Assembly (NCBI GenBank): GCA_029449245.1
Contig: JANATF010000014.1
Location: forward strand, 810,501 to 874,500
DNA from: Mortierella alpina
Lineage: Eukaryota > Mortierellomycota > Mortierellomycetes > Mortierellales > Mortierellaceae
DNA: 64,000 nucleotides
Direction: 5' to 3'
Position numbers and translations under genes: made by a program. Of the stretch, positions 24,862 through 37,226 are shown one piece after another (positions within the stretch are counted from its first letter, which is position 1; every line of letters starts with the position of its first letter). A model generated the notes under the pieces. The model made no database searches and was not told the origin of the DNA. It saw only the letters and a list, made by a program, of their open reading frames with translations.

Positions 24862-26050
24862 ATGACCACTATGATTGCAATGGACGGCAAGGAGAGCGAG
24901 ATCAAGTATTCTTCAGAGGACATCATGATCGAGGAGAGCACAGAGGGAGAGGACGACGACGGCGAAGAACCGTCTACGAAGAAGGTCACCGTGACGCGGC
25001 TCTCTAGATCCACCACCGAGCCCGTCAGGGTGAAGCGCCTCTCACTGATCACCTCTGAGGACCTGAAAACCCCCACGGTGGCGATCCCCACAGTGGCGGT
25101 CGCCGCAGGATCGTTGGCGGTATGGGCGTCTGTGCTCTACTATGGTGCCTACAAAAAGAAGTTCTCTGCACTTGTGACGTTCCCTGTCATGACGGCAGCG
25201 TGCTTCGCCACCTTCACACCGGTCCACGATGGGACCCACTCGTCTATTGCGAAGGGTGTGCACAAAAAAACGATCAACAACGTGGTGGGCTACCTAGCTG
25301 GCGTGCCACTCCTCCTTCCTTTTGGATTCTACCGGCAGCTGCACCTCCTTCACCATCGTTATACCAACACGGATAAAGACCCCGACGCCTGGGACGCGCG
25401 TGGACCAATGGTGGTGCGGTTCTTCAAGTGGTTTGTGCCCGACTTTTTTTGGATCCGCTGGCTGCTGGAGCTCAAAATTCAGAAGCCAAAGCTGTTCGAA
25501 ACGGGTCTATTCTATCTGGGCATGACTTTGCTGATGAGGAGGATGCGCCATAAGGGCATCTCCAGAACTGCAATCCTCAAGTATTGGATCCTCCCTCAAC
25601 GCACTGTAAGATCTCCTCCTTTCTACAGTACTCCTTTTTTTTTTTGGTGATGATTGTCTTCCTTTCCCCTGACGAATGTGATTATGCTTGACTATCCGCT
25701 GCTGCTTCTTTTTTTAGGCCTACTGGCTCTTGATGTGGCTCTTTGCGTATGTGCCCCACCGCATGGAAGGCGAGCACAAGTTCAACGCCAAGGACAATGT
25801 CTATAAAATGACCAATGTCACTGGCGGGATCTTGAACTCCAATGGCTTCAACTTGGCGATCCCACTGCTGAACCAACACCTGCACAACATCCACCATCTG
25901 TACCCGCAATTGCCCTTTACACACTATGGAGCGATCTGGGCAAAACATAAGGATGCTCTTATTGCAGCGGGAACTGAGATTCATCCTGTTTACTCCGCAA
26001 CTCAAGGATGGAAATGGGACGAGAACGTGGACGGCACTAAGCGGCGGTAG
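24862..26050 (+). CDS. membrane fatty-acid desaturase/hydroxylase-like protein, copy 2
   Basis: Two coding exons, 24862-25605 and 25718-26050, give about 358 residues. The histidine boxes are HDGTHSS, HLLHHRYTNTDKDPD and QHLHNIHH, so all di-iron ligands of the superfamily appear intact. Compared with copy 1 it has an extra acidic N-terminal segment (EEDIMIEESTEGEDDDGEE region) and a longer C-terminus ending in GWKWDENVDGTKRR, the more canonical end. It lies 1.06 kb downstream of copy 1, in the same orientation, with the intron at the same codon. This points to a local duplication followed by divergence. The reaction and substrate (acyl chain, sterol or carotenoid) cannot be read from the sequence. 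Confidence 0.87.
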
Positions 26051-27032
26051 AATCATCTGCGGACCAGTCTTCCTGAGAAAAAAAAAAAGAAAATATACAT
26101 CTTTTCTATCAAAAGAAAAGCGCTCTGGGCGCCCGTTCAATCCACTGTGGGCTCTTCGCACGCATGCTGCATGTCCGTCAGTGTGTGCAGTGAATTTTTT
26201 TTCTTTTTTTTTTCTTTGCTCCGACACCGGGTGTGCTATTTGTTCTATGGACCGGTGCAGTGGACACCGACCGACTGTGCGGACCTGCCTGGCGAGGGCA
26301 TGAGCTAATCTGCTGGACATTCACGCTCTTCATTTCAGAGCTTTCTTGTCTGTTCTCGGGCTTGAAGAGAATTCGACTATGTGTCCATACAAAAAATTTA
26401 CTCCAATGAGTCCAATGCTGAATCCATATGACCTTGACTCAATTCGACTCATGGTAAAAAAAAACTAATTCGACTTTGAGTAGCTGGTAAGGGAACACAA
26501 GGCCAGAGCAATTGTGGGTGCACAGTCCTTCTGGCCCTAGTTAGCCACGCCCGAGGGTATATTCGCGGAGAAAGAAGACTGCAGCAGAAGGAACCGGAGA
26601 GCAAAAAAAAAAAAACAACGTTCAAAAATGGTAGAGATCTGGGTCAGCAACCATGCACGTTTGCGCCTCAGATATGGTGCGGATAGTGAACAGCGGATTG
26701 CTCCCTTGCCTGTCATCCGCCCTAACACCTGCCTTCTGAACAGCTGTAATAAGGAGAGGAAAGAATTGAGGGGAGAGGCAAAAAGAGACCGCCGAACTAC
26801 AGGTGTTGAACCCATGGGAGCAGTTCGCACCTCTCCGCTATTATGGTGATATAAATAGGTGTAGCCAGTACTTGCTTCAGTTCTGTTATAATACACCTTC
26901 ACGTCGCCACTCTTCTTTATCCCTTTTCTCCCTTCTCTTTCTCTCTCCCTCTCTCTCTTTCTCTTTCTCTTTCTCTCTCTTCGTTATTCTCCTCAGCACC
27001 GTGCGGGTCCAACCATCTACACGCAGAGAACA
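26051..27032. promoter_or_regulatory. intergenic region and ABC-transporter promoter
   Basis: A TATAAATA element at 26850-26857 is followed by a long C/T-only tract (about 26918-26987) and the ATG at 27033. Farther upstream, TGACTCA occurs at 26435-26441, a Gcn4/AP-1-type core with a related half-site nearby. T-rich and A-rich runs occur at 26080-26215 and 26456-26463. No gene was seen. The regulatory role of TGACTCA is speculative. Confidence 0.5.
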
Positions 27033-30000
27033 ATGAGCTCCTCATACTGCGGTGACCTTGAAGGATGGGTATGCACGACGTAGCATTCAGAGGCACAGAC
27101 ATAATTACAAACAAATTTGAGGCCACCTTGTGTCTTGTACCTTTGTTCCCCACATTGACATTTCGCCCCTGGTTCCACCCTTATTTTGCTTCTAGGGACC
27201 AACGAGCGACTCTAGAGTGGATGTCACCTTCTGTTTTGGCAACACGTAAGGATCGCCCACTGTGGTCAGCAATGGGTTATTCCCTAGGCGACCTACATCC
27301 ACTGACACTATTTTTTTTTTCACACTTGCCTTTTCTCAGCATCCTCCTCGCGCTGCCCTCGCTTCTGTCAGTTATCTTGTTTGTCAAGCGTGGCCACAGC
27401 CTATATAGCCGCGATGGAAAATGGAGACGGCGTCTGCCTCTTGACCGCTGGCTGTATTGGATCTCCCTGGGATGCATGTTGATCGCCTGCGCAGCTTTGA
27501 TCACCCGCCTTGTTGTACGGAACGAAGCCCGATCACCGGCTTCCACATTGGCTACAGCAGCATTACTTGTGGCATGGGTAAGTAAATCTTCTGCAGCCAT
27601 TTTTTTTCTCTTTCGTCAACGGCCAAGAATGTAAACCAACATGGCATTCTCTTTTTGTTAAAACACAGCTCGTTGCTACGGGACTGAACTACCTGGAGAA
27701 CCAGCACAGCACTCGGTCGTCGACGTACATCTACGGCTTTTACATTGTCTGCCTCATTGCCTCAGCCATCAGCATCCGCACCATGCACGATATCCATCCA
27801 ACCAGCCAACCCCAGTTCATCAGTTTCTGTGTCTATTTTGGAGCTATCTGCTGCGGCTTCATTGCCGAGGCGTGGCCGAGGCGACTGCTGGCCGACACCC
27901 ACACCAAATCACACCTCCAGGACGGCGTCGAGTCCATGGAGAAGACGGATCAGGAGGAGGACGACGTGGACAAGCCGACAGCGTTCGATCGGGCCAATTT
28001 ATTCTCGCGCATCTCGTTCCATTTTTTGCAAAAGATCGTTTCACTTGGTTATCGTCGCCCGTTACAGGACAGTGACATCGCCAACATGATGCCACGACAT
28101 ACCAGGACTCTTCGCAGTTACGAGTTTGTCTCTGCAGTCTGGGAGCGTCACGTTCAGAAGCGCAAACTCGCCAACAAGGCACCGTCATTGCTCTGGGTCG
28201 TTTTCAAGGCGGGAGGTTGGGCCACTTGGTCCTCGATTGTTTTCTTTGCTCTTACCGAGTCCGCCATGGATTACGTGCAGCCCGTGATGCTGGATGTGAT
28301 CCTCAACTATATTGCTTCCTTCTCCACGGACTCACCGCAGACGACTAGCGTGGGCGTGATTCTGTCGATCGGTCTGTTTGTCACTTCCCTGGTGGCCTCT
28401 TTGGCAACGGGTCAGTACTATTTGCGAGGCACCAATCTGGGAATCGAGCTCAAGTCAGGATTGACGTCGATGATCTATCGTAAATCGCTCAAGCTGTCTC
28501 CCGGCGCGCGTCGGGAGGCGACCGTTGGTGAGATCACCAACCACATGTCGGTCGATGCCGAAAGGATCTGTCACGCCGTTACTTTGATCCCCAGAGCCAT
28601 CTCTGCTCCTGTGGAACTCGCCCTTGGTATCTGGTTGCTTTACCGCCAACTCGGTCCTAGCGCGTTCACAGGTCTTGGAGTCGTTCTTTTGGCCATGCCC
28701 GTCCAAGGGTTCATTGGTAAGGTCTTGAACAAGGCCAAGGACAAGAAGTTGGAGGCGATGGATGGAAGAGTTCGACTCTTGACCGAGGTTCTCTCGGGTA
28801 TCAAGATCGTGAAGCTTTACGCGTGGGAACGATCGTTTCAGAAGAAACTGGAGACCATCCGTGAGAAGGAGTTGAAGCATTTGATGCATATTGGAACGAC
28901 CATGGCCTTCATGTTGATCATGTACACGTCCCTGCCTTCGCTCATGTCCTTGCTCTCGTTCGTGGTCTATGCCCTGTTGGGCGGACCCGGTGGGACGAGG
29001 GGTGTGATGTCGGCTCAGGTGGTCTTTGTGAGTATCACTTTGTTTAACCGACTGGCCAAGCCAATCGGCACTGCATCCTCGATCGTCAACCAGATCATCT
29101 CGCTCAATGTGGCTGTCAAGCGCGTGCAAGGATTCTTGCTTCAAGAGGAGATTGATGATTCGCATATGGAGTACCAAGAGCCTGGCCAATCTGATGACCT
29201 TGAGAAGTCCGCCTCAGAAACGACCCTGCTTCCAGCCGAGAGCAACCGCGACGGCGCTGTTGGACATGAAGGCACTACTCGGCGCATTGCTCTCCGGATC
29301 CAGGACGGCACGTTTTCCTGGAACAATCAGGAGACGACGACTCTCACAACTCCTCCTCCTCCTGCAGCTCCACTGGATGAGAGCGCACTCTCGACAGCTG
29401 TAACGACAACGACGGCGGCGACTGGGGAGAAGGAGCCAGAGACACCCTCGACCGGTTCTGCACCTGTTCGTGCAGCCTTGACTGACATCAACTTTGTGGT
29501 CCCTCAGGGGAGTCTCACGGTGATTATGGGACGCGTTGGTCAGGGCAAGTCCTCGTTGGTGAGCGCGATTATCGGCGACATGTACACGATCCAGGGCCGA
29601 GTCCAGATCCACGGTCGTATGGCGTATGTCCCCCAACAGGCTTGGATCTTTAACGCGACCGTGCGAGACAATATCATCTTTGGAAAAAAGTTCGACCAAG
29701 AGTTGTATGACAGGATTGTGAGGGCTTCTGGCTTGGAGCCCGATCTCAAGATGCTTCCTGCAGGGTACGTAAAGAGATCGTTTTTTTTTTTTTTTTTTTT
29801 TTTTTTTGCTTTCTAGGGACAAAATGGATGCAGTGTTGCATTGTAACCCGCCTTTTCTCGGTCGGATTTTTGATGCCTTGCACCTTTTTAATCTTTTTTC
29901 TTCTTCATATCGCTACAGAGACAATACCGAGATTGGTGAAAAGGGCATCAACCTGTCTGGAGGCCAGAAGCAACGTGTTTCGTTGGCCCGAGCTGCTTAT

Positions 30001-32683
30001 CAGGACGCCGATATCTACCTCTTGGATGATCCGCTGAGTGCAGTCGACGCACATGTTGACCAGCACTTGTGGCAGAATCTCATCGGACCCAAAGGTATGC
30101 TCAAGGACAAGACGCGACTCCTGATCACGCATGGAATTCACCATCTGAGCGAAGTAGACCAGATCGCGGTCATTAAGGATGGAGCCATTGACGAAACCGG
30201 CACCTATGAGGACCTGATGGCCGCTCAAGGATCGTTCTGTCAGCTCATTCGCGAGTACGCCATGAGTGAGCAAAAGACACAGGAAAATGTGGCAGCAGTC
30301 GAGGCCGAGTCCAGTGGTGCCGGCGGTGTCAAGGATGGACGTCTAGAGGAGACGTTGAAGACTGCTGTGGTAGTTTCGGACAAGGGCGCCATCGATTCAA
30401 CGGCGCCGGCTGCAGAGCTGGCAGAGGATGATGATGGAGAGTTGATTATGGAAGAGAAGGCTGCAGTAGGAAGCGTCGGCTTTGAGGTGTTCAAGGGTTA
30501 CGCCAAGGCTACGTAAGTCCATCTCCTCGGTATCGTCCCCCCACATCTACGGATCTGTTCCTCTATGCGTCTGCCAAGCTTCTTAACTGTGTGTTCTCTT
30601 GTTTCTTTCCTTTCGTGTCAAACAGAACGTACCTCTTTGCGCTACTGGGTCCTCTTGGCTTTGCGTTGTCGCAGGCCAGTCAGATCGGGATCAGCATCTG
30701 GCTGCAAAACTGGGCGTCTACCGAAAACAATGGAGACCAGGCCTCGGTAGGCACCCTGCTGGGGGTCTATGCGGCATTGGTTGCACTGTACATTCTCTGC
30801 GACACGGGTGTGAACCTGATCATCCTGGTCAGTGCTGGCATCCGCGCCGCACGGATCCTTCACAGAAACCTCTTGCAGACGGTGATGAGGCTGCCCATGA
30901 GGTAAAACATACGATTCTTTCTGAACACTCTTTTTTCTTGTTCACCAGGGCTGCTGCTGTAAGGAACATATTGGCTAACCTTGCTCTCTCATAATTCATT
31001 TGCCTTCCCACGACAGCTTCTTTGATACTACTCCGTAAGTTGTAGAGAAAAAAATAGATCTCAGGCACACCTTGCTCCACACGTTATCAATTGGATGCCA
31101 ACACTAACACACACTTTCATCTACCTTCCTTCCCTCCTTCTAGTGTCGGGAGAATCGTCAATCGGTTCTCGTCCGATATGGACAATGTTGACGAGCTCGT
31201 GCCCTTCAACATTAGCGACTTTTACTTCTTTCTCAGCTCTGTCATCGGCACGTTGGTGGTGATCTCCTTCTCGGTCCCCATCTTCATGGCCCTGATCCCA
31301 TTCCTGGTGGTCATCTACCTCGTCCTCCAAATCTATTACATCCGCTCCTCCCGCGCCCTCAAGCGACTCCACTCCATCTCCAAATCCCCGCTCTACCAGC
31401 ACTTTGGCGAGACCCTCACGGGTGTCTCCACCATCCGAGCCATGCGCGTCCACCATCAATTCATCCTCGATAACGCCGTCCGGTCCGATCGTTCTTCCAA
31501 CGCGTTCTTTGTCTTCACCATCGCTGCTCGCTGGTTGAGTGTCCGTCTTGAGCTCTTGGGTTCCATCATCGTCCTGGCCACGTCCTTGCTCGCCGTCCTG
31601 GGCAGAGAAACGTTAGGTCCAAGCATGGCGGGATTGGCTCTGTCGTACGCGTTGAACGTCACCTTCAGCATCACGTACCTCGTCACGTCCTTTACCGATC
31701 TCCAGAACCAGTTGGTCTCGGTCGAACGTATCCAGGAATACACGGCCAAGAAACAAGAGGCCCCCCTGGACATGCCCAAGGACGAACAGCTGCCAGAGTC
31801 CTGGCCCAGCAGTGGCAAGATTGTCTTTAAACAGTACTCGACTCGTTACCGACAAGGAATGGATCTGGTCATCAAAAAGATTTCGTTCGAGGTCCAACCG
31901 TCCGAGAAGGTGGGCATTGTCGGCAGAACGGGCGCGGGCAAGTCTTCACTGACGTTGGCACTCTTCCGAATCATTGAGGCAGCCAACAGCCATTGGGCAA
32001 AGGCGAGCGACAATGCCGCTGCAGATTCTGATGCTGAAGTCAGGACCATCACGTCCCTTCATGAGGAGGACCTCTCCACCTCCATGGGTGAGGTTTCGGC
32101 TCTTGACACCGTCTCGGTCGAAGAGGACGGTGGATCGATCGAGATTGATGGTGTGGATATTTCAACTGTGGGCTTGGAGCGTCTTCGTCAGCATCTGGCC
32201 ATTATCCCACAGGACCCCACCCTCTTTGCCGGCACGGTACGCGACAACTTGGATCCGTTCAATCAGGCGACTGATGCCGAGGTCTGGGAGGCGTTGGAGC
32301 GCGCTCATTTGAAGACCTACATTTCCTCGATGGCAGGCGGTCTGTCCTATGAGGTCTCGCAGAACGGTGACAATTTCTCAGTGGGCCAACGGTCGTTGAT
32401 CTGCTTGGCCCGTGCACTGCTCCGCAAGACCAAGATCCTGATCCTGGATGAGGCGACAGCGGCCGTGGACGTCGAGACGGATGAACTGATCCAAAAGACC
32501 ATCCGGTTAGAGTTCAAGGATCGCACCATCCTCACCATTGCTCATCGTATCAAGACCGTCATGGACTCGGACAAGATTCTGGTGCTCGAAAAGGGCCAGG
32601 TGGAGGAATACGATGCTCCTCAGGTCCTTCTGCAAAACCAAGGACTGTTCTACAGCCTTGCTCAACAGGCCGGCGAGGCATAA
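27033..32683 (+). CDS. ABCC/MRP-type full-length ABC transporter (Ycf1-like)
   Basis: Eight coding exons: 27033-27068, 27196-27245, 27340-27577, 27669-29764, 29919-30512, 30626-30901, 31017-31034 and 31144-32683, giving about 1615 residues. ABCC pumps export glutathione conjugates, metals or bile-acid-like compounds, often into the vacuole. The N-terminus has the ABCC-specific TMD0 region starting [26 protein letters not shown]1 precedes NBD1 with Walker [10 protein letters not shown] (about 729), signature LSGGQKQR and Walker [16 protein letters not shown]2 precedes NBD2 with Walker [10 protein letters not shown] (about 1363), degenerate signature FSVGQRS, and [15 protein letters not shown]2 carries an acidic insertion of about 40 residues between Walker A and GSIEIDG. 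Exon 7 is an 18-nt microexon encoding FFDTT. Intron 4 contains a run of about 23 T. Confidence 0.94.
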
Positions 32684-32792
32684 CTACGCCCCATCCAATT
32701 CATGATCGCTCTTGTGTTTTCTGTCGCAATACCTTTATAATAGTAATAGCATTCAATAGAATAATAAATGTCCATCATCTCCTCTTGTGTAC

Positions 32793-34362
32793 TCACAACG
32801 TAAAGTCCACGCCTGTGTACTCGACGCTCTTGACCCACAACTGCTCCTGTGCGTCTTCACTCAAGGCTGCCTGATGAACTTGACGCGGAATCTGATCCGA
32901 AAAGTACTCTCCCGAAACAGTCTCGAGCTCAGGGGCTAATGCCAAGTAGATGGAAGTCAGCGCGCCCTCCTCCGCAGACCTGAACAGAGGTTTGAATGGA
33001 GCCGTGAACGCACGCGTCAACGGATGACTGGCTTCGAAAAGATTGGTGCGGCATGTTCCCGGGTGGACTGCATTGACCGTGATCCGAGACCCAGCTTGAT
33101 CAAGTCGATGCTTCAAACCCTTGACGAACAGCATATTGGCGAGTTTAGAGTGTGCGTAGTACCCTAGACGCGAGTAGTTCTTCTTGGATCGGAGATGGTC
33201 ATATGGTATGCCGCTGGAGGGGAACATGGCGTTGGAGGAAATTACGATGATGCGGCCCTGTAATGACCGGTTCAGCACGGGCAGCAGTTCCATGGTCAAG
33301 AGGTAATGACCCAAATGGTTCTAAAGAACAGAGTAGTTGGCGAGATAAGACTTGTGAGAATCTATGTTGGTCATCTCGGTGTCATCGCTTTGTATTCCGC
33401 AACAGCAGCCCCCACCCCCAGCATCCCAAGGCGAACATGTCACTTACAACACCAAACTGAGACTCGAAGCCGTCCTTTGTCAATGTGAATGGAACATCCA
33501 TGATACCAGCATCTATGTCAGCATGAACCGTTTAGGTTAGTCAAGGTTTGTGCGTGTGTGCATGTATTCTATTTACACACATTGAAAAGTTGCATGAATG
33601 ACCGCAGGGTAACGTACTGTTGACAAGAACATCCAGACCATAGCCCTGGATCTTATAGTCAAGAGCAAAGGACTTGATGCTTTCGAACGATGACAGATCT
33701 AGAGGCATGACCACCGCCATATTCTTAATCCCTGTCTCTGCCTCTATCTGCGCCACAGCCTCCTGTCCCTTCTTGACCGAGCGACAGGCAATGATGGTCC
33801 GATAGCCGGCTTCGACCAGTGCCTTTGCAGTTTCCAACCCAAGTCCAGCATTGCCTCCTTGATGATGTATGGAAAGAAAAAAAAGTAATCAGACTGGAGT
33901 GAGTTGACGATAATCTCTCCTCTGCAGAACAGGGATTTTCTGGGTGAAAAAAGGAGGACCGCTTACCAGTAACGATGGCGACCCGCGGATGGTCTCCTTG
34001 GGTAGCCTTGGCCTCTTGAATCCAAAGCAGACGACGCTTCTGGGACTGGATCGCTAGATCCGGTTGCTTCCTTTGTCGCCATACGTTTAGGGCACACTCA
34101 AGCCCACCTGGGGACGCGAGGGTCAGTCAGTAAAAAGCAACGCGTTAGTCAGAGCCTGTGCATAGGGAGATACACATGTGCGGTAAACTTAAACGAAGGG
34201 TGGTAAGGGCGCAACGGCTGTAGACCAAGCTCCAGGAGGTGTCTGGATCTTACCAACGATGGTGAGGCTCAGAAAGAGAGAGATGAACTTTGGCCACTTT
34301 GAGGATTTAAGCAGCATGTTGTCGTGCCATTGTGCACGCGGCGGTTGCAAGACGATAGTCAT
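32793..34362 (-). CDS. membrane-anchored short-chain dehydrogenase (retinol dehydrogenase-like)
   Basis: Five coding exons on the minus strand: 34362-34254, 34107-33967, 33857-33618, 33512-33448 and 33320-32793, giving about 360 residues (345 if translation starts at ATG 34317). It has the classical SDR features: TGGNAGLG for cofactor binding, NNAG at the exon 3/4 join, a catalytic Ser in IVISSNAM, and YAHSK as YxxxK. The N-terminal hydrophobic segment FISLFLSLTIVGGLECALNVW looks like a membrane anchor, as in RDH11-14 and WWOX-type SDRs that reduce retinoid, steroid or lipid aldehydes. The actual substrate is unknown. The NNAG codons are split by an intron, and their reconstruction supports the splice. 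The gene converges on the ABC transporter, with 109 bp between stop codons. Confidence 0.88.
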
Positions 34363-35050
34363 TGTGCGTGTGCGTGTGCGTGTGTGCGGTAGGAGCAAGG
34401 ATGCGAGGCAGAGGGGGAGAGGTGGACAGGTATGGAGCTGATGGGAATGTACACGACAGGGTGAGCGGATGAATGTGCAACGGATCGTAGGAATGAGAGA
34501 AAGGAATGAAGGAAGGAAAGAAGCTACTCATGAACGGGCCTTCTCTAATATAAATATACAGGCGCGTATTTTTGCCCTCGGAATTTCGCCCTTAGCTCAG
34601 CGACATCAACGGTGTGAGAGCCAAATGCGCCCAAGTGAGCTCTTCACATGCACTCGATCGCCTTCGTGTCCTAGGGGACGCGTGTTCGTCGTCACCTCAC
34701 TGTTGCACCGCACGTCGCTACTCCTTGCCGGCTGCCCAGGGGTCCGATCAGCGCCAGCCGAGGTCGCTCGGAATGCCGTAGATATGGCCACCAGGCTGTT
34801 GTGCCTAAGTATTTGTCGAGTCGCATTTTCGATCATTTTTTTTTCTCTTGCCCCAAGTCATTGCTTATCTGCAATGGCACCTTTGGAGTCGGCAGCTCGC
34901 GTCCTCATAAGCGAAGGCGAGCACGCGTCCAAGGTACGATCCCCGGCTAAAGACCTATCAGTTGATGCACGCAAATTGAAGATTTTATTCAAAATGCAAA
35001 CGAAAAAGCAAACAAACTACTGTAGCAGGTATATCAGATTGTAGGTGGGA
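34363..35050. other. intergenic region upstream of the SDR gene
   Basis: This is 688 bp between the MATE 3' end and the SDR start. It contains a GTGTGC-type simple repeat (about 34363-34384) and an AT-rich TATATTTATA element on the minus strand near 34545-34560, a possible TATA for the SDR gene. The forward open frame across it has no coding features. Confidence 0.45.
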
Positions 35051-37197
35051 TCAAGAAGAATGAGGGTGTCGATAGTCATCTTCCGCCTCGGGGAAGGCTG
35101 CCTCGATCTCTGCTTGCAAAGAAGCCCTGCGCTTTGCCAGGACATCATTCCTGGCTTTACATTTCTGAACCTCCGTGGGCCAGTCCGTCTTCATAATCAC
35201 CCACACCTCTCCAAGACTGACCATCCACAGCGCCAAACAGAGCGCTGACCAAAGACCCTCCAAGCCGAATCCAAGCCTGAACGTCAGGATGTAACCGATC
35301 GGGAACGCCACTAGGTAATAAGCGACCAAATTCAAAACCGCGCCCAGATGCTGCAAGCCCACTCCACGCAAGACTCCGCCTCCAACACCAGCAATTCCAT
35401 CACTGATCTGGAAAAGCGCGACCAACGGCAGCACCATCGCCACTGTCTTGACGACTTCTGGATCCTCACTGAACAAACGACCCCAGCGCTCCTTGAAGAT
35501 GATCAGCACGGTCGAGTTGAGCATACCAAAGATAACCGCCAGGGCAAGCGAGACCCTGCTGGCGATTTTGGCAGACCGATGATCGCCCCTGCCAATCAAG
35601 TTGCCAACCCTGTTCGACGCCGCGATCGAGATTCCAAAGGGAATGGTGTACAACAGACTCGAGGTTTGGACCACGACCGACTGTCCTGCCAGGGCGACTG
35701 TTCCGAGATACGATGCAGCCAATGAAACGACCTCAAAAGCCCACCATTCCGTGCAGACCATCAACACTCCAGGGATGGCCAGCTTCAGGAACGCGGGCCA
35801 TCCCGTAAAGGCGTCCATACTCCAGCCTCCCCAGCCTTGGTATCCGTCCACGAAGCGAATGTAGACCAACAGCAAGATCAACATGGTCCAGTACGAGATG
35901 GACGTTGCGATCGGTGCTCCAATATATCCGATTCCAATGTACTTGTTCCAGACGAGCATGTAGTTGAGCACGACGTTAATGGGCGAGACAATCAAAAGCA
36001 CATAGGTGCTCGCGTGCATGTTTCCCTGCGCCTGCAGATATTTCTTCACACACTCAAAGATCAAGAAGGCGGGTGCTCCAGGCAACAGTCCTCGCAAGAA
36101 GATCGCGGCATGTTCTGCCAATGCAGGTTCCTGGCCAAGCAGCGAAAAGATGTATTCCGACGACAGCCATACTCCGGCAATGGGGACAAACATCAGCATG
36201 AGAACGAGAATGGCGCGCTGGAGGTGAAGCCCGAGGGTATGGGGGTGGTGGCTCGTGAAAGATTGTGAACACAGCGTGTCGAGTGCTGTGGCCGTGCCCA
36301 ACGAGACCGACCAGCAGGTCACGGCTGCAAACATCGATGCCAACGACGATGCCGCCAATTCTAGATTTGTCACACAAAAAATAGAAAAAGAATCTGTCAA
36401 TGATAGCGCATGGCAAAAAGGGGGTGGAGGACGAGAGGTCCGAGCTTGCGTTAGGCTTGTGCTTTATGCTTGTGGTTGCTGTCCATTCTTGATCCAGTCC
36501 ATATCCGCACGGTAGATTATGATCTGTCCTTGCATAAAGAGGGTCCAACTCCCCCCGGATGTTTTTTTTGTGCAAAATGAACCTTTGCTTTGAACGTCAT
36601 TTTTATGATGACAGTGGATGACAGAGCCATCTTGTGTTCGATCGGCTCTCAAATCCTATGTCCTGTGTAGCGAGGGTTCTGTTCCTTTTGCAAACAAGAC
36701 CAGCATAGCTTACCGATGGATCCCAGGTGGCCCAGCGAGATTAAACTCGCCAGCTGCATCGAGTTCTGCAGAACATAGGTCAGCACGACCGGTCCAGAGT
36801 ACCGCAGCAAGATCTTGAACTCCCGCGTGGTCAGTTCCCGAATCGACAGTGATCCTCCGCCGAGGCTATTGCTGATGCTGCTGGTGTCGCGATTTTGAAG
36901 ACGAGGACGATGATGCGAGGAGCTCACAGAGGACACACCGCCTTGCTCCAGGAGGGTGTCGGTCTCGTCTGTGGACGAGGAAGACGAGTTGGCAGTGACA
37001 TAGGATTGCGCCGAGTCGTTGGAGGTGTAGGAGGACTGTCCTGGCTGCAGATACTGGCTGTGGGCGTTGGAAGGGGCCTTGGTGATCAGCGGAGACCGTT
37101 CCGAGACCGCAGGCAAGGGGGCATTTTGCAGCGGCGGGCTGGGCGGGAAGGCATGGTCATAGGCCTGCTCGAATGAGTGCTTTGGGAAGGAAGACAT
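35051..37197 (-). CDS. MATE family multidrug/toxin extrusion transporter
   Basis: Two coding exons on the minus strand, 37197-36714 and 36360-35051, give about 597 residues. MATE proteins are 12-TM cation-coupled antiporters that expel organic cations or metabolites, or move them into vacuoles. The Ser-rich N-terminal 110 residues are disordered. The core then shows RYSGPVVLTYVLQNSMQLASLISLGHLG, ELAASSLASMFAAVTCWSVSLGTATALDTLCSQSF, which is the family signature, and later YLQAQGNMHASTYVL and ISIAASNRVGNLIGRGD, the second-lobe signature. The ELAASS motif begins exactly at the splice, which supports it. The start at 37197 is the only in-frame ATG, since the frame farther upstream opens with TTG and reads through a 9-bp repeat. 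Confidence 0.93.
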
Positions 37198-37226
37198 GGG
37201 TTCCAGCAGCAGCAGCAGGCGACGGA

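Noticed and set aside
22678-26050. Biosynthetic gene cluster around the desaturases and ABC transporter
   Set aside because: No backbone synthase (PKS, NRPS, terpene) or pathway regulator lies nearby, and the neighbouring genes are housekeeping types.
29780-29808. Long T run as a possible mobile-element poly(A) tail
   Set aside because: It lies inside a normal intron of the ABC transporter, with no target-site duplication or element sequence next to it.
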